DNA from: Roseibium album
GTDB taxonomy: Bacteria > Pseudomonadota > Alphaproteobacteria > Rhizobiales > Stappiaceae
Direction: 5' to 3'
NCBI RefSeq assembly: GCF_001404515.1
Contig: NZ_CXWE01000005.1
Coordinates: 124,001-188,000 of the forward strand
Length of the DNA: 64,000 nucleotides
In this document: piece after piece, positions 1-8,524 of the stretch
Position numbering within the stretch: the stretch's first letter is position 1
How the letters are laid out: every line of letters begins with the position of its first letter
Program-made: the position numbers and the translations under genes
Notes under the pieces: model-generated
The model's input: the letters and a program-made list of their open reading frames with translations, nothing else
Databases searched by the model: none
Told to the model about the DNA's origin: nothing

Positions 1-215
1 CCTGCGGGGTCGCCGCGTGGACTAACGTCTGCCTTGCCATCTGCGTGTTGCGTGCCCAGGCAAAGGAAGGGCGAACGCGCGATAAAGTCCCGCGCATGCC
101 TGTCGAGTGTCGTCTGACACTTTTTGACCGCCAACTCGTGGATCGGCTGAAAGAGTTTTCGCAGCGATGTCTCATCTTCGACGACAAACTCCGGATTGAG
201 ATTGAATTCCTGCAT
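1..215 (-). CDS. Pyridoxamine 5'-phosphate oxidase-like FMN-binding protein, N-terminal fragment
   Basis: The reverse strand reads openly from ATG at 215 to the window edge, about 71 codons, so the 3' part lies outside. The start has GAGG about 8 bases upstream. The peptide carries FIARSPFLCLG followed by GKADVSPRGDPAG, the pattern of PPOX-fold split-barrel flavoproteins of the MSMEG_1061-like group, where this segment lies near the FMN phosphate. The substrate is unknown for most members. Overlapping plus-strand reading frames here look like shadows. The family call rests on motif memory from a fragment. Confidence 0.6.
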   Translation of the reverse strand, partial: MQEFNLNPEFVVEDETSLRKLFQPIHELAVKKCQTTLDRHARDFIARSPFLCLGTQHADGKADVSPRGDPA

Positions 216-539
216 ATGTGCACTTCCCTCGCATCCAATTGATCCATCAGGTTCTGCCAGGACACCGAATGTCAAGAGTGCCCGTGTTTGCTGGTTCCCG
301 CCCCCTTCGAAGTCCAGAAAACTTGAGCAAGCCATTCGATCGGCAAAACACTTCGGAGACCATGCTACTGCGCTTGAGGTACGTACGTAAGCCGAAGTTC
401 AACTGTCAATTAGCAAGACCCGAAACAAGTCTCCCCATTGTTTCCCCGGACTGAACACTGCGTTCGGACGTCACGGGGTGGGTTTTACGGCGATCAACGC
501 TATTTTGGCTGGAACACATTGGAAAAAAGGCCTGCAGCA
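216..539. other. Intergenic region between PPOX-like gene and pirin
   Basis: About 320 bases lie between two divergent genes, so promoters for both should be here. I see no convincing -35/-10 pair, hairpin or RNA gene. Short plus-strand reading frames overlap each other and lack ribosome binding sites. Confidence 0.4.
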
Positions 540-1442
540 ATGTCGATACGCCCTGTGACCCATATCGGTTCCACGCAGCCAACACTGGAAGGTGCAGGTG
601 TGAAACTTGAACGAGTGTTCGGTTTTCAGGAACCGGAGATGCTCGATCCGTTTCTGTTGCTCGATGATTTTCGCAACGATCGTCCGGAGGATTATCTTGC
701 AGGATTTCCCTGGCACCCGCACAGGGGCATCGAGACGATTACCTATGTTCTTGCCGGGACGGTTGAACACGGGGACAGCCTCGGCAACAAGGGAGACCTG
801 GGTGCAGGTGACGTGCAGTGGATGACAGCAGGCCGGGGCATCATGCACCAGGAAATGCCGAAGGGCGACGCAAACGGACTGATGCACGGCTTTCAGCTCT
901 GGGCAAACCTGCCCTCCTCGCTGAAAATGACGGAACCGCGCTACCAGGATGTCGCCTCGAACGAGATCCCGGTTGTTATCGACGATGACGGATCGTCCGC
1001 ACGCATCATTTGCGGTGAATTCTGGGGGAAGCGCGGACCTGTAGATGGAATTGCGGCAGAACCGCAATATCTCGACATCCATGTTCCGGCCGGAAAGAAA
1101 AAGCGCTTCAAGGTCGATACCTACAAACAGACTTTTGCCTATATTTTCGAAGGGTCCGGCACATTTGAAGGGTCGTCAGATGCATTTGGCATCCTGACGG
1201 AAAAGGAATTCGGCGGTGAAGAACTGAAGATCCGCGACCAGACCGGTGACCGCACGCTCGTCATCTTCGGTACGGGTGATGAAATCGTCGTTCAGGCGGG
1301 CGATGAGGGCATCCGCTTTCTTCTCGTTTCGGGCGCTCCGATAAAGGAGCCTGTCGCATGGCACGGCCCGATCGTCATGAACACGCGAGATGAACTGCTG
1401 CAGGCCGTCACGGAGCTACAGAACGGATCGTTTATCAGGTAG
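540..1442 (+). CDS. Pirin family protein
   Basis: A 300-residue bicupin protein of the pirin family, usual length for the group. The N-terminal cupin shows PWHPHRGIETITYV and later GRGIMHQEMP, which carry the His and Glu residues that bind one metal in characterised pirins. The C-terminal half has the PAGKKKRFKVD and FGTGDEIVVQAG region of the second cupin. Some pirins act as quercetinases and others as redox-linked regulators; the sequence does not decide. I placed the start at MSIRPVTHIGS because homologs begin there; a longer frame from 438 exists but the added residues look non-homologous. The SD is weak. Confidence 0.88.
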   Translation: MSIRPVTHIGSTQPTLEGAGVKLERVFGFQEPEMLDPFLLLDDFRNDRPEDYLAGFPWHPHRGIETITYVLAGTVEHGDSLGNKGDLGAGDVQWMTAGRGIMHQEMPKGDANGLMHGFQLWANLPSSLKMTEPRYQDVASNEIPVVIDDDGSSARIICGEFWGKRGPVDGIAAEPQYLDIHVPAGKKKRFKVDTYKQTFAYIFEGSGTFEGSSDAFGILTEKEFGGEELKIRDQTGDRTLVIFGTGDEIVVQAGDEGIRFLLVSGAPIKEPVAWHGPIVMNTRDELLQAVTELQNGSFIR

Positions 1443-1493
1443 CGGGCACGCAACTGTTTCCGTTGCCTTGTAACTTTCACAATCTCTGGATAC

Positions 1494-1524
1494 GGCTGTC
1501 CGGCAATCACATTACCGGACAGCC
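1494..1524 (+). promoter_or_regulatory. 10-bp perfect hairpin abutting the start of the GNAT-NUDIX gene
   Basis: GGCTGTCCGG at 1494-1503 and CCGGACAGCC at 1515-1524 form a perfect inverted repeat around an 11-base loop. The right arm ends directly before ATG 1525. There is no T-run, so it is not a classical terminator. It occupies the place where an SD would be, so it could end the pirin transcript or control initiation of the next gene. Confidence 0.55.
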
Positions 1525-2679
1525 ATGCCTCTCAAACTCCGTTCCGCCACGCCCGCCGATGCCCTCGACCTGACGGGTATCCTCCACCGTGCCAAGGCGT
1601 CCTGGGGATATCCCGAGGCAAAGATGACGGAATTCATGGAAGCGTGGAGTATTCATGAAACCACGATCCGCGCGCTTGAAATGACTGTCGCCGAGCAGGA
1701 TGGTATCCCCCTCGCCTTTTCGGGTGTCACGAAAGAAGGTGAAGATACACTTCTTGTCGATTTTCTGTTTGTTGATCCCGAGGCACAGGGAAAGGGTATC
1801 GGCAATCTGCTCCTGAAACGCGCAGAGGATTTTGCACGACAAAAGAAACTTTCACGTCTTTCTCTTGAATCCGATTTCCACGCAGGCGCGTTTTACGAAA
1901 AACACGGGTTCCGGACCATGGCCACCCGTCCAAGTGAAATGTCGCCCGGAAAAGACATTCCTCTCATGGAAAAGGTGCTTCCGCCCTGCGTGCACAGGGT
2001 TTCAAAAATCGATCTTACCATCTCGGACCGGCCGTGGCGTTTCGAGACCGAAAACAGTGCCGAAATCGCCGAACATTTCAAAGAGGCCCAGAAGCGGATC
2101 GCGCTTCTGTGGAATGGCCGGACGCTGAAACTGACCGGATACGAGTTTCAAAACGGCATCTTCAGCGGACACTGCTCCGAAAGCTCCTATGCCGCCCATC
2201 TTGCGTGGCGGGACTGGGGCGCACCGGATGCCTCCGCTTTCAACCTTTTCGGCTCCGCCATCATCAGGTCATCCGACGGTGCGCTGCTCTACGGTGTCAT
2301 GGGTGGTCACACCGCAACAGCGGGCATGATCTGTCCACCCGGCGGAAATCTTGATCTGAACGACATCACCCCCGATGGCAGGGTCGACGTGATCAGTGCA
2401 ATCGACCGGGAACTTGAAGAAGAGACCGGCCTGACAGGCGAAACGCTGACCAGGGCCGAATTGCTTGCCGCCTTTGACGGGCCGCGTATTTCGATTGCGC
2501 AGGTCTTCGATTGTACCGAACGCGCGGATGATCTGTGTCAGCACATGATCGAGCATTCCATGGCGTCCGAGGAACAGGAACTGGCCGACATTCGCATCAT
2601 ACGCTCGCGCACGGATCTTGAGGATCCGGCTATCGTTCCGTTCGCACGCGAAATCGCGGAATATCTGCTACCTCAATGA
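1525..2679 (+). CDS. GNAT acetyltransferase fused to a NUDIX-like domain
   Basis: 384 residues in two parts. Residues 1-150 are a GNAT fold: FLFVDPEAQGKGIGNLLLKRA is the acetyl-CoA pyrophosphate-binding loop (Q-x-x-G-x-G) and FYEKHGF is the usual C-terminal strand motif. Residues 160-384 hold a NUDIX-like domain with PPGGNLDLNDITPDGR and then RELEEETGL, which matches the REUXEEXGU half of the Nudix box; the upstream Gly-x5-Glu half is stretched and its Glu is not obvious. The start is the first residue of the GNAT strand (MPLKLRSATPADA) but has no SD and follows a strong hairpin. Joint acetyltransferase and nucleotide-hydrolase function is possible; the substrates are unknown. Confidence 0.75.
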   Translation: MPLKLRSATPADALDLTGILHRAKASWGYPEAKMTEFMEAWSIHETTIRALEMTVAEQDGIPLAFSGVTKEGEDTLLVDFLFVDPEAQGKGIGNLLLKRAEDFARQKKLSRLSLESDFHAGAFYEKHGFRTMATRPSEMSPGKDIPLMEKVLPPCVHRVSKIDLTISDRPWRFETENSAEIAEHFKEAQKRIALLWNGRTLKLTGYEFQNGIFSGHCSESSYAAHLAWRDWGAPDASAFNLFGSAIIRSSDGALLYGVMGGHTATAGMICPPGGNLDLNDITPDGRVDVISAIDRELEEETGLTGETLTRAELLAAFDGPRISIAQVFDCTERADDLCQHMIEHSMASEEQELADIRIIRSRTDLEDPAIVPFAREIAEYLLPQ

Positions 2680-2817
2680 GGAGGTGAAACGCCGTTGACC
2701 TGTCAATAATTTGTTCACCAAGAACAACCACTAAGGACTGGCGGGACGGACAGAGAAATGTAAAAGTCCGCCCACCTTTGGACAAAGGTATTGGTGCATC
2801 TCCAGGGAGAAATGAAT

Positions 2818-3729
2818 ATGGGCCGCCGCTACGCGATCTTGGATGTCTTCACAAACACACTTCTTGCCGGAAATCCGCTGGCAGTGGTACTGGACTCCGA
2901 GGATCTGAGCGACGAGCAGATGCAGAAGATCGCGGCCGAGTTCAATCTTTCCGAGACAGTGTTCGTGTTTCCACCGGAAAATCCCGGACATTCCGCAAGC
3001 TTGCGGATCTTCACGCCGAAGGTGGAACTTCCCTTTGCCGGTCATCCAACCGTCGGAACAGCCATTCTCCTGGCAACCGAGCGGTTCGGAGACGTCGACG
3101 GCGAACAGGACGCCGTGGTTGTGCTCAAGCAAAAGATCGGCACAGTCCGGTGTGCTGTGATCTTGCGCGAGAACGCAGCCGCCTTTGCCGAGTTCGACGT
3201 GCCCAACCTGCCGGAGCCCGCGGGACCGACCCACAATGTCGAACTGATCGCCGCTGCCCTCGACCTGGAGCCTACCGATATCGGTTTTGAAAACCACGCA
3301 CCGTCGCGATTCAAGGTCGGACCACCTTTCAGTTTTGTTCCGGTCCGCGACCTAGATGCGTTGTCGCGCGCCAAACCCGTCGCGGCGATGTGGAAAGCGG
3401 GCTTTGGCAAGGACGATCACAACGACGCCTATGTTTACTGCCGGGAAACCCGTTCCCACGACAGTGCGTTCCATGCACGCCTGTTTGCGCCCGAGATGGG
3501 GATTCCTGAAGATCCTGCAACCGGGTCTGCCGCCGCGGCGTTTGCCGGTGTCGTTCACTTCTATGATGGTCTGACCGCGGGCACGCACCATATCCGCATC
3601 GAACAGGGTTTCGAAATGGGGCGTCCGTCGTTGATTGATCTTGAAATCGATGTCGAAAACGGTGGCATGCATGCCGTCCGCATCGGTGGCCAGGCGACGC
3701 TTGTCGCACGCGGCGAGTTGTTTGTCTGA
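2818..3729 (+). CDS. PhzF family isomerase/epimerase-like protein
   Basis: 303 residues of the PhzF fold (diaminopimelate-epimerase-like). Visible landmarks are LDVFTNTLLAGNPLAVV at the N terminus, NLSETVFVF containing the conserved catalytic Glu, LPFAGHPTVGTA, and DPATGSAAAAFAG near the C terminus. No other phenazine genes are nearby, so it is a general PhzF-like enzyme and not evidence for phenazine synthesis. AGGGAG at 2804-2809 lies 8 bases from ATG 2818, which is better than ATG 2812 (2 bases). It is followed after 19 bases by a convergent transporter gene. Confidence 0.87.
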   Translation: MGRRYAILDVFTNTLLAGNPLAVVLDSEDLSDEQMQKIAAEFNLSETVFVFPPENPGHSASLRIFTPKVELPFAGHPTVGTAILLATERFGDVDGEQDAVVVLKQKIGTVRCAVILRENAAAFAEFDVPNLPEPAGPTHNVELIAAALDLEPTDIGFENHAPSRFKVGPPFSFVPVRDLDALSRAKPVAAMWKAGFGKDDHNDAYVYCRETRSHDSAFHARLFAPEMGIPEDPATGSAAAAFAGVVHFYDGLTAGTHHIRIEQGFEMGRPSLIDLEIDVENGGMHAVRIGGQATLVARGELFV

Positions 3730-3748
3730 CACACAGAACGCAGGAATA

Positions 3749-4654
3749 TCAGGATTCGGAACCTTCCGGACTTTCGTCGTTTGATTCCAAGAGCGACGGC
3801 AGGATGACGGCGCCCACGACCAGTGCGCCGCCGATCATCATGCCCGGCGTCAACGCCTCCCCAAGGAAAACCACCGAATTGATGAACGTAAAGACCACTG
3901 ACAGCACGAACAGAAGCGCGGCTGTGACCGTCGAAACACCTGCCATGGCCTCGTACCACAGAAAATAGCCGACCGCTGTCGGGAAGACGGCAAGAAACAC
4001 AAGCCACATCAGATCCGCGCCTGTCGGCTCGAATGAAAACAGGAAAAAGCCCGGGGTGAGAACGATGGCACTGACAAACAGGATCTGGAACAGGAGCTGA
4101 AGGCGTTCGAGTGGCGCGCTGGTGTTCTGCACCGATTTTGTGCTTCCGATGATGAACATCGCCCAGGTGAATCCGGCAACGACCATCAACAGGTCTCCCG
4201 ACAAGGCATTGGTACCAATGTCGATATCGTGTCTGACAGTCAGAACAACCCCGGCCATCACGAGGACAGTTGCGGCGATGTCGACCTTTCTGACCCTTTC
4301 GATGCCGACGCTTGCAAGCATGACAAGCACGAAGAACGGTGCCGTGTTTTCCAGTACCATGGCGTTGGTCGCGCTGGTGCGCTCCAAACCGATGTGAAAG
4401 ACCGCATAGTTCAGAACAAATCCGGCAATCGCGAGCAGTTTGTATCTGTCGAACCGGATCGGAAAAACCGCCTGTTTGCTGAACTTAAGCAGAACGAACA
4501 GGACGGCTGCTGCAATCCAGATGCGAACGACTGCGATTTGCAAACCATGCAGGTCGCTGGTCAAAAACCGGGCAATTACGCTGTGCGTGCCGAACAACAG
4601 CGCCGCAAGGACACCAAACCCAAGGGCGCGTTTCGAAGATATTACTCCCATCAA
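3749..4654 (-). CDS. EamA/DMT-family transporter
   Basis: 301 residues with about ten predicted membrane helices in two repeats, the EamA (drug/metabolite transporter) architecture of inner-membrane exporters. The first helix is GFGVLAALLFGTHSVIARF and the second repeat starts near LLMVVAGFTWAMFIIGSTK. The C terminus after the last helix is short and acidic (SNDESPEGSES). The substrate cannot be read from sequence. It lies downstream of the GST gene on the same strand, separated by about 100 bases that include a hairpin. Confidence 0.85.
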   Translation of the reverse strand: MMGVISSKRALGFGVLAALLFGTHSVIARFLTSDLHGLQIAVVRIWIAAAVLFVLLKFSKQAVFPIRFDRYKLLAIAGFVLNYAVFHIGLERTSATNAMVLENTAPFFVLVMLASVGIERVRKVDIAATVLVMAGVVLTVRHDIDIGTNALSGDLLMVVAGFTWAMFIIGSTKSVQNTSAPLERLQLLFQILFVSAIVLTPGFFLFSFEPTGADLMWLVFLAVFPTAVGYFLWYEAMAGVSTVTAALLFVLSVVFTFINSVVFLGEALTPGMMIGGALVVGAVILPSLLESNDESPEGSES

Positions 4655-4709
4655 CCAAGGCTAACCAAGGAATGACGCCCGGGCAACGCAATCCGGTCCT
4701 GAAAGCTGC

Positions 4710-4735
4710 ATGGTGGCCCGGCCACGGGTCACCAT
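4710..4735 (-). terminator. Hairpin between GST and EamA genes
   Basis: ATGGTGGCCCG and CGGGTCACCAT pair over 11 positions (one G-T wobble) around a GCCA loop. No T-run follows on the reverse strand, so a Rho-independent terminator is not proven; it may attenuate or stabilise the transcript. Confidence 0.4.
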
Positions 4736-4750
4736 GAGCAGATACGTTGT

Positions 4751-5401
4751 TTATTCGGCGGCCTCGGCCGGGGCTTGCGGAGCAGTCTTCGCCCATGCGG
4801 GCAAGGTTTCCAACCGCTGGAACCAGGCAAGAACCTTCGGGAACTCCAGAAGAGGCACCTGTGACTGCGGATAGAGCGCCAGGGCTGAATGACTGCCTAC
4901 AGCGAAATCGGCAACCGTCGGCTTGTCTCCCAAAATGAAGTCCCGATCTGCCAGGTGCTCTTCGAGCACGGCAGCAAAGCGGCGGAAGTTTTCCTGCCCC
5001 GCCTTGATCTTTTCCGCATCCGGTTCGCCCATATTGAAGAATTGCTTGGCGACTGTCTCCCACGTGATGTCGCCGATAGCCCTGTTGAAATGCTGCACTT
5101 CCCAGGAAATCCAGCGCAGGATTTCAATGCGCGTAGCACTGTCTGACGGACAGAATTCCTCTGCCCCCTGACGATCACTCATATAGATCATGATCGGGTT
5201 GGCTTCCCAGAGTTTGAAATCACCATCGACCAGAACCGGCACTTTCATGTTGGGATTGATTTCCCGAAAGTCTTCGGACCGGTGCTGTCCCTCTACGAGG
5301 TTGAACTTCTGGACTTCAGTTTCCCCTGCAAGGCCGAGCTGATGCATGACAGCCAGTACTCGCCGGCTGTTGGGAGACAAGTCGGTTACATAAAGTTTCA
5401 T
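4751..5401 (-). CDS. Glutathione S-transferase family protein
   Basis: 216 residues. The thioredoxin-like N-terminal domain (1-80) begins MKLYVTDLSPNSRRV, with a Ser/Asn pair where the catalytic residue sits in bacterial GSTs, then NMKVPVLVDGDFKLWEANPIM, the cis-Pro and glutathione-binding segment (E-A-N in place of the common E-S). The helical C-terminal domain has FILGDKPTVADFAVG, the N-capping motif. A cytosolic detoxification or redox role is likely. It is divergent from the arsR operon, with the shared upstream region holding that operon's operators. Confidence 0.88.
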   Translation of the reverse strand: MKLYVTDLSPNSRRVLAVMHQLGLAGETEVQKFNLVEGQHRSEDFREINPNMKVPVLVDGDFKLWEANPIMIYMSDRQGAEEFCPSDSATRIEILRWISWEVQHFNRAIGDITWETVAKQFFNMGEPDAEKIKAGQENFRRFAAVLEEHLADRDFILGDKPTVADFAVGSHSALALYPQSQVPLLEFPKVLAWFQRLETLPAWAKTAPQAPAEAAE

Positions 5402-5483
5402 TGCTTACTCTCCTGTGCCTGCCGGTCCCAGGAAACATTCCTGTCCGGCCGATGTCGAGGTCAACGCCGTTGCAACGACTTTA

Positions 5484-5540
5484 CTCAACCAATTAGTTGA
5501 CTATAATGAATTCCCATGATAGTCAACCAAAAGGTTAACT
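5484..5540 (+). promoter_or_regulatory. Two 19-bp palindromic operators upstream of arsR
   Basis: CTCAACCAATTAGTTGACT (5484-5502) and GTCAACCAAAAGGTTAACT (5522-5540) are 38 bp apart and share TCAACCAAxxxGTTxACT, each half-palindromic around its centre. The second contains AAAAGG, the probable SD of the arsR gene. This fits autorepression by the winged-helix repressor encoded next. The second copy lies inside the longer reading frame from 5516, which argues for the later start. Confidence 0.7.
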
Positions 5541-5542
5541 TT

Positions 5543-5881
5543 ATGACTGTGCAACAAATGGCCCAACTGGACGCGACTTTTTCAGCCCTCAGCGATGGCA
5601 CCCGGCGCGCCATCGTCACCCGACTTGCGGATGGCGAAGCGACCTTGTCGGATCTTGCAACACCGTTCGACATGTCGCTGACGGCGGTATCCAAACATCT
5701 TCGGGTTCTGTCCGATGCCGGCCTTGTTGACATTGAAAAACGGGGCCGCACCCGCCACTGCCGCTTGCGCGGCGCCCCAATCAAGGAAGCCGTCGATTGG
5801 CTGAGCAAATATGAATCGTTCTGGATCGACCGGTTCGACGCCCTCGCCCGTCATCTTGCCAAAGAGGATAGCGAAAAATGA
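5543..5881 (+). CDS. ArsR-family transcriptional regulator
   Basis: 112 residues, a compact winged-helix protein. FSALSDGTRRAIVTRLADGEA is helices 1-2, and DMSLTAVSKHLRVLSDAGL is the recognition helix. RGRTRHCRLR is the wing. There is no CxC metal-binding motif in helix 3, so it is not an obvious metal sensor; ArsR proteins paired with SRPBCC genes are common. ATG 5543 is chosen over 5516 because AAAAGG is 8 bases upstream and the operator occupies 5522-5540. Its stop overlaps the next gene by four bases (ATGA). Confidence 0.88.
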   Translation: MTVQQMAQLDATFSALSDGTRRAIVTRLADGEATLSDLATPFDMSLTAVSKHLRVLSDAGLVDIEKRGRTRHCRLRGAPIKEAVDWLSKYESFWIDRFDALARHLAKEDSEK

Positions 5882-6369
5882 CCGTTCAACAGAGTGAAAG
5901 AGAATTTCTGAAATCTGATCCCGGGCAGGAACCTGTCATCGTTGAAGGGCTGTTTCGCGCCAACCCGGCGCGCGTTTTCCGGGCCTTCACGGAACCGAAC
6001 GAAGTCCAGAGCTGGTTTGTTCCGAAATCAGGCGGTCTGGTCTCGGTCGATATCGACCTGAAGGTCGGCGGGAAATGGTGTTTCGTCATTGAAAAGACCC
6101 AGGAAAAGCAAATCCATTTCGAAGGCGAATATCTCGCGATCGATGCACCGAACAGGCTGGAATTCAGCTGGCGCCATGTCCAGGAATTTGCCGACGGTAC
6201 ACGCGAGGCAACAGACACGTCTCAGGTTGCCATCACCTTCACCGAAGCCGGCAAGGCGACGGAAGTGAAGCTCCGGCATGAAGCCATCAAGTCTGAAGAT
6301 GCTCGCCGTGGTGTTGGCGGGGGCTGGAACGGTTGCTTCAGGCGCCTCGATGAAATTGTTTCCACATAA
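5878..6369 (+). CDS. SRPBCC (AHSA1-like) domain protein
   Basis: 163 residues with the helix-grip START-like fold of the AHSA1/Calc family: RANPARVFRAFTEPNEVQSWF starts the fold and GEYLAIDAPNRLEFSW is the central strand pair. Such proteins have a hydrophobic cavity, and ligands are mostly unknown. It is translationally coupled to arsR by an ATGA overlap, so it is probably controlled by the two operators upstream. Confidence 0.82.
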   Translation: MTVQQSEREFLKSDPGQEPVIVEGLFRANPARVFRAFTEPNEVQSWFVPKSGGLVSVDIDLKVGGKWCFVIEKTQEKQIHFEGEYLAIDAPNRLEFSWRHVQEFADGTREATDTSQVAITFTEAGKATEVKLRHEAIKSEDARRGVGGGWNGCFRRLDEIVST

Positions 6370-6391
6370 AACGCACGCTCAGGAGGAAGAC

Positions 6392-7105
6392 ATGACAGCT
6401 CCACAGTTTGTCAGCCAGGAAGACTGGCTCGAAGCCCGCAAGGACCTGCTCGCCCGGGAGAAGGCCTTTACCAGGGAGCGTGACGCACTATCCGCCGCGC
6501 GCAGGCAATTGCCACTGGTTCTTGTCGAAAAAAACTATGTTTTCGACACGGTGAGCGGACGAAAATCACTGGCCGAGCTCTTCGGACCGAACCGGCAGCT
6601 TGCGGTCTATCACTTCATGTTCGGCGAAACCTGGCAGGAGGGTTGCCCAAGCTGTTCATTCTGGGCGGACAATTACGAGCGCCTCGACAGGCATCTGGCT
6701 GCGCGCGACACCTCGTTGATTTCCATATCCAACGCACCGCTTGAAACGCTGCAGGGCTACAAGGAACGCATGGGCTGGACCTTCGAATGGGCATCAACCG
6801 CCGGCAACGGCTTCGGGGTCGATTTCGGGGTCACCTTTCCGGACAAGAAGGACCAGACCGGCCAGGGATACAATTACAGCGGCAACAATACCGTTCACTC
6901 CGAGGAGCTGCCTGGTGTCAGCACGTTTTTAAAGCTGGATGATGGCCGTGTCGGCCACAGCTATTCCACTTACGGCCGTGGGCTCGACATTCTGAACATG
7001 GCCTACAATCTGCTCGATTTGACCCCGATGGGCCGTCACGAGGACGATCTGCCATATGCTCAGGCCTGGGTGCGCCGACGGGACATGTATGGAACGGATG
7101 ACTAG
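6392..7105 (+). CDS. DUF899 family (thioredoxin-like) protein
   Basis: 237 residues. The family hallmarks are LLAREKAFTRERDALSAARR at the N terminus, then YHFMFGETWQEGCPSCSFWADN, a thioredoxin-like segment with a CPSC pair, and a C-terminal YGRGLDILN. Redox or ligand activity is unassigned. A reading frame extends upstream to 6278, but ATG 6392 has AGGAGGA five bases upstream and matches homolog starts. It follows the SRPBCC gene by 22 bases and is the likely third gene of the arsR operon. Confidence 0.82.
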   Translation: MTAPQFVSQEDWLEARKDLLAREKAFTRERDALSAARRQLPLVLVEKNYVFDTVSGRKSLAELFGPNRQLAVYHFMFGETWQEGCPSCSFWADNYERLDRHLAARDTSLISISNAPLETLQGYKERMGWTFEWASTAGNGFGVDFGVTFPDKKDQTGQGYNYSGNNTVHSEELPGVSTFLKLDDGRVGHSYSTYGRGLDILNMAYNLLDLTPMGRHEDDLPYAQAWVRRRDMYGTDD

Positions 7106-7281
7106 GTCTCCAAACCCGGCGGCTTGCACTCCGGTTCGCGCCTGAACCCGGGTGCGAGCCAGCGCCGTCAAGGAAAACCGGTTGCCCAATTTCGCTCCCA
7201 GGAAAACCAGTCCAAACAATCACTTGGCGAAGTTTCGCATCTCTGGCGTCCAACATCATGGAAACAACAGGAGGTTCCATG

Positions 7282-7704
7282 ATGAATTTTGCGAAACTGG
7301 GTGCGATCGGATTTGGCCTATGGGGCCTTTTGCACATCGCCGGAGCGGGTCTTGTTCTGTCAGCAACTTTGGGGTCCGGGCCCGCCGATGGCTATGCAAT
7401 CTATGGCTATGATGGCGGCCCCCTCCCCGGAGCAACCGGAGCCATCCTGGCATACTTTGCTTATCTGCTGGCCCTTTCCGGGGCGGCAGCCCTTGCTGTT
7501 GCCATCAAGCTGAACTGGTCAAACTCACAGGCAGGCCTTGCGATCAACAGTGGTCTTGTCCTGACAATCGAGTTCGGATTGATCGTCTTCCTGATTGTGC
7601 CTGGCTATCTGTCCCTTCTTGAATCCCTGCCCGGTTTTGTTTTTTTCGCCATCGGCGCCATATTTGGCGGGATTGCCTGCAAGCGGGATCCCAGCCATGC
7701 CTGA
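7282..7704 (+). CDS. Small four-helix membrane protein upstream of ECF sigma factor
   Basis: 140 residues with four predicted membrane helices, around IGFGLWGLLHIAGAGLVL, AYFAYLLALSGAAALAVAI, GLVLTIEFGLIVFLIV and FVFFAIGAIFGGIAC. No family is recognised. AGGAGG (7269-7274) is 7 bases from ATG 7282. The gene overlaps the next sigma-factor gene by eight bases, so the two are probably co-translated, which suggests a role in sensing or in controlling the sigma factor. Confidence 0.65.
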   Translation: MNFAKLGAIGFGLWGLLHIAGAGLVLSATLGSGPADGYAIYGYDGGPLPGATGAILAYFAYLLALSGAAALAVAIKLNWSNSQAGLAINSGLVLTIEFGLIVFLIVPGYLSLLESLPGFVFFAIGAIFGGIACKRDPSHA

Positions 7705-8524
7705 CAGCCTGATTGATCAAGCCAAGCAAGGCGACAGTGGCGCCTTTTCCAGGCTCGTCGAAGCGGAGTTCCCGAAACTGCGCCGGATTACCCGGCGCCT
7801 GGTCGGGCATCCGGAAGATTCTGAAGATATTCTGCAAGAGGCTCTTGCGAAGGCCTGGTCAAACATGTCCAATTTCGAGGGACGCTGCAGCTTCGCCACC
7901 TGGGTGACATCGATTGTCACCAGAACGGCAATTGATCATCTGCGCCGTCAGAAACGGTGGCGCACGGAGGCACAGGTTGCCTATGCCAATTCATGCGCGC
8001 ATTCGGATGAACTCTCGAACGAAGTGGTCGGCGCCATCACCGATCCCGAATTTGCCTATGAAGTCAGGGAACATATCTCCTATTGCTTCACCTGCGTCGG
8101 CAGATCCCTGCCAGTCGACGAACAGGCTGCCCTGGTTCTGCGCGATGTCATGGATCTCTCGGCGCGCGAAGCGTCCACAGTTCTGGGTATCTCGGATGCG
8201 GTCTTGCGCCACCGTCTTTCTGCCGCCAGACGTGCGATGGAGGACAAGTATGACGGGCTTTGTGCGCTGGTCAGCAAGCAAGGTATCTGTCATCAGTGCG
8301 CAGGCCTGAAGATGGCTTCCGGTGAGTCAGCAGACCCGGCTGACTTTCCCGACGTTTCCGCACTTGCGGCTCGCATGGCGATCGTCCGCAAGGCCGAACC
8401 CGGGTCGATGGCGGGCCTGCATGCCGTTTTCTGGCGGCGTACCAAGGACATAGAAGAAGCCGGAAAGGGATCGACCGAGCCACTTTCCGGCTGTGGAGAG
8501 AAAGAAGATGCCCCAGAAACCTAA
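7697..8524 (+). CDS. ECF-type RNA polymerase sigma factor with Cys-rich C-terminal extension
   Basis: 275 residues. Sigma region 2 is at about 5-75 (DSEDILQEALAKAWSNM, then FATWVTSIVTRTAIDHLRR) and region 4 at about 130-185 (LPVDEQAALVLRDVMDLS, then STVLGISDAVLRHRLSAARR). About 80 extra residues follow region 4. YCFTC lies in the linker before region 4 and CHQC just after it, a pair of CxxC motifs that could bind zinc or sense redox. Start MPDSL overlaps the upstream membrane gene. No separate anti-sigma gene is visible, so the extension and the membrane partner are candidates for control. Confidence 0.82.
   Translation: MPDSLIDQAKQGDSGAFSRLVEAEFPKLRRITRRLVGHPEDSEDILQEALAKAWSNMSNFEGRCSFATWVTSIVTRTAIDHLRRQKRWRTEAQVAYANSCAHSDELSNEVVGAITDPEFAYEVREHISYCFTCVGRSLPVDEQAALVLRDVMDLSAREASTVLGISDAVLRHRLSAARRAMEDKYDGLCALVSKQGICHQCAGLKMASGESADPADFPDVSALAARMAIVRKAEPGSMAGLHAVFWRRTKDIEEAGKGSTEPLSGCGEKEDAPET

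Noticed and set aside
45..242. 65-codon forward frame at the window start
   Set aside because: The reverse strand encodes PPOX-family motifs over the same bases with a good SD.
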